From the NCBI GenBank assembly GCA_003531155.1, contig DQHR01000088.1:1-9565 (forward strand): a stretch of DNA of 9,565 nt, in the 5' to 3' direction. Source of the stretch: Bacteroidales bacterium. Lineage in GTDB: Bacteria; Bacteroidota; Bacteroidia; Bacteroidales; Tenuifilaceae. Below are positions 1 to 5,671 of the stretch, piece after piece; position 1 is the stretch's first letter, and the number at the start of each line of letters is the position of its first letter. The position numbers and the translations under genes are program-made. The notes under the pieces were generated by a model that saw only the letters and a list, made by a program, of their open reading frames with translations, was not told the DNA's origin and did no database searches.

Positions 1-174
1 TGTCGAAGTTGTAGAAATAGAAACAAATTGATACCCTTCACGGTCGGTAATCTGCCCATCAACAACAATCTTTGATGAAGACTGGCTATCTATAACCGGC
101 GAAAATGGTTCAATGCATGTAGATAATGCTAAAAAGACTAGAATAATAAGAATACTACTTTTATATCGCGTCAT
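1..174 (-). CDS. DUF4249-type outer-membrane lipoprotein, N-terminal fragment
   Basis: The 58 codons present run from ATG at 174 to the window edge with no stop, so the 3' end lies outside. The protein starts with MTRYKSS, then a hydrophobic stretch (about residues 8-18), then a lipobox LSTC with Cys20 as the likely lipidated residue, as in a type II signal peptide. After it come IEPFSP and KIVVDGQITD, then EGYQFVSIS. This order (Cys-I-[ED]-P-F, a 'KIVVDG.IT' strand, then a 'y.V.iS' strand) is how DUF4249 lipoproteins of Bacteroidota begin; I recognise it by pattern only. Such proteins usually lie directly next to a TonB-dependent receptor, as here: the ATG overlaps the receptor's end by 14 nt in another frame, which suggests translational coupling. 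The role is probably a surface or periplasm-facing partner of the receptor; the substrate is unknown. The family call is fairly sure, the function is not. Confidence 0.75.
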   Translation of the reverse strand, partial: MTRYKSSILIILVFLALSTCIEPFSPVIDSQSSSKIVVDGQITDREGYQFVSISTTST

Positions 175-2926
175 AATTTCCAAGTTTAAATTTCCATGTA
201 ACTGTAATCAATGGAATCCCTATAACAGAGTATTTATAACTTTTTATTTTAGCATTTTTTAATTGATAGTATACTGAATAGGCATTATTTCTCCCTGTTA
301 AATTGTAAATACCGATCAAAAGAGAGCTATGAACCCATTTTCTTTTCTTCAAATTACCTTCAATTGCTAGCGAAAGATCTACCCTAAAATAGTCAGGTAT
401 TCTGTATTTATTTCGCTCCGAGTATTCTATTTGTTGTATACTATTAATGTAATAAAGCGATATTGGGTAGGTAACTGGCTTTCCAGTTTGATAAGTCGTT
501 ACAGTTGATAACGTTATTCGCCGATTAAAACTATAGTTAATTACTGCATTCACCGCGTGAGGAATGTCAAAATTTGATGGATAAACTTTTCCTTCGTTAA
601 TGGAGTTCCATGGTTCCGAGCCTTTGACTTGCACTTGAGTTCGAGAATATGTGTAAGATAACCAGCCTCCAAGTTTGTGTCCACTACTTTTAAAGAAAAA
701 TTCAATGCCGTATGCTTTCTGTACTCCTTGTAGAATTGATGTTTCAGTTGCCGAACTGCTAAGGAAACTGGCTCCATCTTTAAATTCCATATAATTGTTT
801 GTCTTTTTTATATAGAATTCTAGGGATGCTTCCAAACCACTTCTTTGCATACTTCTAAAGACTCCTAATGATAGTTGTGAACTTCTCGATGGTTTTATAT
901 GATAGTCAGCTAACTTCCACTGTGTATTTGGAGCAACCGCTATTGTATTGTTTAGCATGAATAGATTCTGTTGCATCTGATTAAAAGCCAGTTTTATAGA
1001 TCCGTTTTTGTCGGTTTGGAAGTTTATAGTTGCTCTAATCTCAGGAGAATAAAACCATTTTATAGGTTTATTAGATTTGAAGTTAATGGTATCCTTAATA
1101 CTCATAGCTTCTTTCGGAAAACCCTCATAGTATGTATAAACCGAATTTGGACCAATTGGTGTAAATAGTGATTGCCTTAAACCAAGAGATAGATTTAATT
1201 GAGGAAGAATCTGGTATTTATCAGTGATATATATTGCACTTTCAATGCCTTGTTCTTTACCAAGGTCGACAGGGCTCCTCAAAGATGAAAAACCATATGG
1301 AACTACATTACCCCGATCAAGCTTGTAAAGGATTAAACTTGCCCCGTAGTCTAATACTGTTTTACCGCTGATTGTGTGTGCAAAATCACTTCGTACTTCG
1401 TAATGTTTTATTTTATAATTATGCTGGTATGCTGCTGACACCTCTTGATTATCGGTTGTTTCAAAACTATAATTTGAGTTAATTGCAGCGAACTCTCCTT
1501 TCAGTGAGGAACTAAAATTGTGTTTCAGGTTTACCGAAACCCCTAAGTTCGAGTATTGATATTTATTAATATCTAAAAGGCTAAATCGATCATTGCTATT
1601 ATATATAAACATTGATAGCTGGGATTTTTCTTTTTTATAGCTTAATGAACCGCTAAAATCATTAAATGCTGCGCTACTATTTCGGATTGTTGGATCCTTT
1701 ATTCTTGATAAAATCCAATCAGAGTAGGATGTACGGGCGCTCATAATCAAAGTTAATGATTCTTTTATTAATGGACCCTCAGCAGTAATATAGCCACTTA
1801 TCGGATTTATTCCCCCATGAGCAGTAAATTGTTTAGGGTTAGATTGACGGCTAACTATATTAAAAACCGATGAAATCCTTCCTCCATATTGCGCTGGAAC
1901 GTATCCTTTGTAAATTGAGAAGTCTTTAATAATATCAGAGTTAAAAGCTGGGAAAAATCCAAATACATGAGATGTGTTGTAAATCGGGATTTTATCAATA
2001 TAGAAAACATTCTGATCAGAACTACCTCCGCGAACATTAAGCCCAGATGATCCCTCACCAACATTAACAATCCCCGGGAGTAAGGTTGAAACATTGATTA
2101 TATCAAGTTCTCCCATCATTGTTGGAATTTGTTTTATTGTTTTAGGGGCTATCAGTTCAAGGCCTGGTTCTTTGGTTCTTACATTGGTTAGTTTATCTCT
2201 ATAGATGAGTAATTCATCAATTTGTAAGTCTTTCTTATTTAATTCAATTAACAACTCTCCATTGGATAGAATTTCAAAAAATATTTTCTTAGGTTCATAA
2301 CCTAAACATTCAACTTTTGAATTATAATTCCCGGGGTAAATATTGATTGAGAATGAACCATTCACATCGGTTACTGTACCTTTTCTATTCTCCTCGATTA
2401 TAATGGTAGCATTAACCAAGGGTGCTCCAGTTTCATGATCAATTATTTTACCATTGACAGTCGCCATTGCATTTGGCCCATTTGCATTCTTTGAACCAAT
2501 TTTATAGAGTTCACTTGTGTTTGTTTTTCTTGTTGCTAAAAATTGGCTTTCCTTCTCTGAGGATTTACTTGTTTCTGAGGACGACGAATATTCTTTTTCA
2601 GGTAGTTTAAAATCAGGTAAATCTGACATTATTTTTTTCCCAGAAAGCAGAATAAAATTATTATGCCAAGGCGATATCTCAATGCCCGAACCCTTTAATA
2701 CTATTTCAAGGGCTGCCATTATGCTAATGCTATCTGCATCAAGTGTAATCTTTATATTTCGAACAGATTCCTCGTCATAAAAGATTTTAGCTCCTGTTTG
2801 GTCATATACCGATTTCGCAAATTCTGGAAAGGATATTCCAACTACGTGGCATGAAATATATCTTGTTACTTCATCGTCGGAGGGTTTCCCAAAAATAAAT
2901 AGTAGTATAAAAACACCTATCTTCAT
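161..2926 (-). CDS. TonB-dependent outer-membrane receptor with STN, carboxypeptidase-regulatory-like and plug domains
   Basis: This 921-residue protein is a TonB-dependent outer-membrane transporter. A short hydrophobic signal (residues 3-13) lacks a clear A-x-A cleavage site. An STN (secretin/TonB short N-terminal) domain spans about 22-95, with the typical QTGAKIFYDEES segment. A Ser/Lys-rich linker lies at about 112-150. A carboxypeptidase-regulatory-like beta-sandwich follows at about 156-232 (VNGKIIDHETGAPLVNATI, then GTVTDVNGSFSI). A weak TonB-box-like IDELLIY is near 236-242. The plug is at about 255-360 (LNVRGGSSDQNVFYID, IYKGYVPAQYGGRISSVFNI), and the rest is a beta-barrel ending in an IPLITVTWKF strand. 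In other systems the STN domain contacts a FecR-type anti-sigma factor; no such gene is in the window. The gene starts 6 nt after the stop of the upstream secreted protein and overlaps a DUF4249-type lipoprotein, so the three are probably co-transcribed. It is unlike SusC in having the STN domain and a DUF4249 rather than a SusD partner. The ligand cannot be told from sequence. Confidence 0.93.
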   Translation of the reverse strand: MKIGVFILLFIFGKPSDDEVTRYISCHVVGISFPEFAKSVYDQTGAKIFYDEESVRNIKITLDADSISIMAALEIVLKGSGIEISPWHNNFILLSGKKIMSDLPDFKLPEKEYSSSSETSKSSEKESQFLATRKTNTSELYKIGSKNANGPNAMATVNGKIIDHETGAPLVNATIIIEENRKGTVTDVNGSFSINIYPGNYNSKVECLGYEPKKIFFEILSNGELLIELNKKDLQIDELLIYRDKLTNVRTKEPGLELIAPKTIKQIPTMMGELDIINVSTLLPGIVNVGEGSSGLNVRGGSSDQNVFYIDKIPIYNTSHVFGFFPAFNSDIIKDFSIYKGYVPAQYGGRISSVFNIVSRQSNPKQFTAHGGINPISGYITAEGPLIKESLTLIMSARTSYSDWILSRIKDPTIRNSSAAFNDFSGSLSYKKEKSQLSMFIYNSNDRFSLLDINKYQYSNLGVSVNLKHNFSSSLKGEFAAINSNYSFETTDNQEVSAAYQHNYKIKHYEVRSDFAHTISGKTVLDYGASLILYKLDRGNVVPYGFSSLRSPVDLGKEQGIESAIYITDKYQILPQLNLSLGLRQSLFTPIGPNSVYTYYEGFPKEAMSIKDTINFKSNKPIKWFYSPEIRATINFQTDKNGSIKLAFNQMQQNLFMLNNTIAVAPNTQWKLADYHIKPSRSSQLSLGVFRSMQRSGLEASLEFYIKKTNNYMEFKDGASFLSSSATETSILQGVQKAYGIEFFFKSSGHKLGGWLSYTYSRTQVQVKGSEPWNSINEGKVYPSNFDIPHAVNAVINYSFNRRITLSTVTTYQTGKPVTYPISLYYINSIQQIEYSERNKYRIPDYFRVDLSLAIEGNLKKRKWVHSSLLIGIYNLTGRNNAYSVYYQLKNAKIKSYKYSVIGIPLITVTWKFKLGNYDAI

Positions 2927-2932
2927 ATCGAT

Positions 2933-3646
2933 CTACTTACTACAAAAAATAATTAGTTCTTCCATGGTTTTATTTGATGCTTTGTTTACTTTGATTTTAT
3001 GCTGTCTCAGGTATTTCTTAATTTGTATCTGTTTGTCTAGAGGAAATAAATGCAAAAAACTTCTATTATTTTTGAATTTATTTAATGAATTGTTCATTAA
3101 TACAAAAGATTCCCTTTTTTTTATAAATGCTAAAACTCCTTCTGTATTGTCTATTATTAGATCTTTTCTCCAAAAATACAGTAAAAGAATTGAGTCATTA
3201 CCGAAAACTTGATAAATACGTTTGGGTATTTCTGCTGTGCCATATAGAGTAAACCGATCATCTCCAATAGTAAAAGATTCGAGCCACGCTTTTGAAATCG
3301 ATATTATGTTAATCCCATTGCTTAGATTAGTATACTTGAGCAGAACCTCTTGTTTATAAACATCGTAGTTCAATTTTATATTTTTGAATATTACTCCTCT
3401 AATAAGTACTTCTCCATTTAAATATTCAGGAGAAGAAAAGTATTGATCTCCTTTAACAGTTTCTGGATACTTAGATTGATATAATATTCCATTGTACAAA
3501 GTTGGATCCATTCCATAAACTTTGTCAATACTGTCTTTTGAAGTTAGATACGGTAAATAATCGTTATTCTGACTAAAAAGGTGAGTATAAAAAGAAACAA
3601 TAAATAGAAATAGTGGGAGTAACCTGTTAAATATAAAAGCAAACAT
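2933..3646 (-). CDS. Secreted protein of unknown function, first gene of the receptor operon
   Basis: This 237-residue protein has a clear signal peptide: the hydrophobic core is about residues 8-24 and it probably ends after HLFSQ (residue 25), so the mature protein should be periplasmic or attached to the outer membrane. There is no lipobox Cys and no further membrane segment. The middle (about 65-135) alternates short beta-strands: YLNGEVLIRGVIFKNIKLNYD, then EVLLKY, then ISKAWLESFTIGDDRFTLY. The C-terminus is basic and probably helical (KQIQIKKYLRQHKIKVNK). I have an impression, from memory only, of unnamed Bacteroidota proteins next to receptors that share this 'strand-G-x-x-[YF]-x-[ND]-[VI]-x-L-x-YD' pattern and a basic tail; I cannot name a family. 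It is rich in Asn, Lys, Ile and Phe. It ends in TAG, 6 nt before the receptor's ATG, so it is very likely translated from the same message and may be an accessory part of the receptor complex. No catalytic motif is visible. Confidence 0.8.
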   Translation of the reverse strand: MFAFIFNRLLPLFLFIVSFYTHLFSQNNDYLPYLTSKDSIDKVYGMDPTLYNGILYQSKYPETVKGDQYFSSPEYLNGEVLIRGVIFKNIKLNYDVYKQEVLLKYTNLSNGINIISISKAWLESFTIGDDRFTLYGTAEIPKRIYQVFGNDSILLLYFWRKDLIIDNTEGVLAFIKKRESFVLMNNSLNKFKNNRSFLHLFPLDKQIQIKKYLRQHKIKVNKASNKTMEELIIFCSK

Positions 3647-4114
3647 AAAAAATCATTATTTTAAGAAATATTTGGTAAATTAATTCTTAATGTCATTTTA
3701 AATATGCTCTATTTTAATAGCATATAAATTTTAAAATTAAATTCTTTTTTATGGTATGGAACTGATTGTTTGTTTTTTTTGACTAATTAAATATTTGAAT
3801 CTCAATAAATATGACTTAAACCATATATGATTATGATAATTTCTTTTACCATTTACTTTATTAAAAAAAAAGAAGTTGGATGTTTTCTATATTTTAAAAT
3901 CTTTAGCGATTAATAAATTTTGGTATGAATTTATCATATGCAACAAAGCCCCATAAAAACAAACGCAAAATATTTTTTTTAGTTATACGGATGAAGGCTA
4001 TTGGATTGTGATATCATTTAATTATTCAATACCTAAAGCAATAAACATATCAAAAATATTTTTTAATTGAGATATCAGATAGTTTTTTGAGTTACTAATA
4101 CAATAAAATGTAGA
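3647..4114. other. AT-rich intergenic region, no gene seen
   Basis: These 468 nt separate two minus-strand genes, so they should hold the end of the saccharopine dehydrogenase transcript and the promoter of the receptor operon. The sequence is strongly AT-rich, with A and T runs near 3771-3780, 3863-3872 and 3971-3980. I found no open frame of note, no tRNA and no G+C-rich hairpin. A self-complementary AT stretch at about 4047-4075, centred on AAAAATATTTTT, lies 40-70 nt past the dehydrogenase stop and could help end transcription, but it is weak. On the minus strand the only full match to the Bacteroidota -7 pattern TAnnTTTG is at 4058-4051, about 400 nt before the operon start, without a clear upstream TTTG. 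I therefore do not assign a promoter. Confidence 0.6.
3702..3725. repeat. Imperfect palindrome upstream of the receptor operon
   Basis: ATATGCT at 3702-3708 is mirrored exactly by AGCATAT at 3719-3725, with a 10-nt centre that itself contains CTATT/AATAG. It lies 56-79 nt before the start codon of the secreted protein at 3646, where an operator or a 5'-leader hairpin could sit. In DNA this AT-rich, such a palindrome may also arise by chance. No regulator binding it can be named. Confidence 0.25.
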
Positions 4115-5452
4115 TTAATGTATTATTTCTTCTTCCTCAATAAACTTCACACCATACTCTTCAAGTTCTTTAAGTATCGGAATGTAAACCGATGGTTTTG
4201 TTGGTATTATTACTCCTTTTTCACTTAAATCGCCTGTAAGTACCCTTTTTATGGCTATTGCCAATGGTGTTCCAACGGTAATTGACATGGCGGTATGAAC
4301 TGTGTCTTTTCCAATAATTACCATCGATGATTTGCGACGGAATTTTTTTCCGCCTAGTTCATACTCAAAGATATGTTGCATTACAATCATATCCTTATCA
4401 TTGGGTTCAAGGAATAATTTTTCTTCTAAAATTTTTTGTAAAATTTGAGCAGGGCTAACGTTTGATAAACCCACTTTCTTTTCCTCAAAAATACCTAGCC
4501 ATTGAAGTTTCTCAAATACAACAGGGTCGTTTGCCTCAGCAATCTCACGTTTTATCTTTTCCTCAACCGATAGTTTTGGATCATATGCAAGGAAGCTATT
4601 AATAAAGTTTCTGTAGGTTAAATTCTCGCTATTAGGAATTTTATACGTATCATCTGTCGCTCCAAGTTGAACAAATACATTCCAAGCTTTGCAATATCCC
4701 GCTTTACGAAGAGTTCCCCTTATTAAAGTTTGAATATCCTTGAGATCATATATTTCACGATATTGGAGCGAGTCCCTATTGGGGTACATTTCAAATTCCC
4801 CATAATTAAGTACCGAATAAGTTCTTGCTCTTGAATAAAGCCTATGGTATGGAATAAACTTATACTGTCCATTTTCAATAAATTGAGCAACACCCTGTCC
4901 TGCAAGTACTACATTACGTGGATTCCAAGTAAATTTATAGTTCCAAGGGTTATTATCGCTTTCAGGAGCAATAAGTCCACCGGTATTACTGATGAAGCCA
5001 AGAAGTTTACCTCCTTTTTCCCGAATCTCATCTATCACCTTCATTGCCGACATATGGTCAATACCAGGATCAACGCCAAGTTCATTAAGAAGCGTAATAC
5101 CCTTCTGCTTTGCCTCAGCATCAAGCGCTTTCATCGCTTCAGATACATACGATGCAGTTGCCATATGTTTGCCTTGGCTAACACATTCTTTTGCTACTAT
5201 AGGATGCATAAATGCTGGCAATAGCGATACAACTATATCGGCCCAAGCAATTTCTGATTTAAGTTGGTTATAATCATTAATATCAAAGCGAATAGCTAGT
5301 CCTTTTGGATGGTTGTTAATTTTACTCTTTGCTAAATCTAACGAAAGGTCACCTACTTTTACAGTCCAATCTAATTTTAATGCGTTGTCTAGTAAGTATT
5401 TTATCAGGTCTGATGATGATAAACCGGCTCCAATTACAAAAATTTTCTTCAT
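4115..5452 (-). CDS. Saccharopine dehydrogenase (Lys9-type, saccharopine reductase family)
   Basis: This 445-residue cytosolic enzyme resembles the yeast Lys9 and animal AASS C-terminal saccharopine dehydrogenases. These interconvert saccharopine with glutamate plus 2-aminoadipate semialdehyde using NAD(P). The N-terminus is a Rossmann fold: MKKIFVIGAGLSSSDL carries the GxGxxS-type dinucleotide loop at residues 8-13, and IVVSLLPAFMHP (73-84) is the family's strand-and-loop after it. The most diagnostic part is ATASYVSEAMKAL (98-110) followed by LLNELGVDPGIDHMSAMKVID (121-141) and then GGLIAPESDNNPWNYKFTWNPR (158-179). The middle and C-terminal domain (about 130-440) is complete and the length is normal. 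The gene stands alone; no other lysine gene is in the window. It diverges from mutS over 219 nt. The family is sure. Whether it works in lysine breakdown, or on another opine-like or amino-acid substrate, cannot be told from sequence. The ATG fits the canonical start of the fold. Confidence 0.88.
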   Translation of the reverse strand: MKKIFVIGAGLSSSDLIKYLLDNALKLDWTVKVGDLSLDLAKSKINNHPKGLAIRFDINDYNQLKSEIAWADIVVSLLPAFMHPIVAKECVSQGKHMATASYVSEAMKALDAEAKQKGITLLNELGVDPGIDHMSAMKVIDEIREKGGKLLGFISNTGGLIAPESDNNPWNYKFTWNPRNVVLAGQGVAQFIENGQYKFIPYHRLYSRARTYSVLNYGEFEMYPNRDSLQYREIYDLKDIQTLIRGTLRKAGYCKAWNVFVQLGATDDTYKIPNSENLTYRNFINSFLAYDPKLSVEEKIKREIAEANDPVVFEKLQWLGIFEEKKVGLSNVSPAQILQKILEEKLFLEPNDKDMIVMQHIFEYELGGKKFRRKSSMVIIGKDTVHTAMSITVGTPLAIAIKRVLTGDLSEKGVIIPTKPSVYIPILKELEEYGVKFIEEEEIIH

Positions 5453-5619
5453 AGAGATGTTTTCTTTTTTAGGGTTTGCTAATCTAGTAAAAGTATTGTT
5501 TTTAAAAAATGATTTATACCGTTACCAATTCTGGAATTATAGTTAAAACCTATCAATTGAATAAGTTAGCTTGTTGATTAATTGTTAGATCATTTCATGC
5601 AATGAGTAGAAGTTTTTAA

Positions 5620-5627
5620 TATTTTTG
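5620..5627 (+). promoter_or_regulatory. Candidate -7 element for mutS
   Basis: TATTTTTG matches the Bacteroidota TAnnTTTG element and lies 44 nt before the proposed mutS start. A possible -33 element (TTTC at 5593-5596) has a spacer of 23 nt, slightly long and one base off the usual TTTG. It sits in the 219-nt gap (5453-5671) between two divergent genes, which must hold a promoter for each. For the minus-strand dehydrogenase I see only a partial match (TACTTTTA at 5495-5488), too weak to list. Confidence 0.45.
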
Positions 5628-5671
5628 TTTGCCTATTTAGTTGGTAAAATCACCTTTAACCTATTACACCC

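Noticed and set aside
2517..2780. Plus-strand open frame of 87 codons opposite the receptor's STN domain and linker
   Set aside because: It is antisense to clearly coding sequence with domain matches, and its composition is that of a mirror frame.
4051..4058. Minus-strand TATTTTTG as the promoter of the receptor operon
   Set aside because: It is about 400 nt from the operon start, has no upstream TTTG at the right spacing, and such AT-rich octamers are expected by chance here.
4844..5273. Two overlapping plus-strand open frames (126 and 93 codons) opposite the saccharopine dehydrogenase
   Set aside because: They overlap each other and the conserved core of the dehydrogenase, and have no recognisable domain or start signal.
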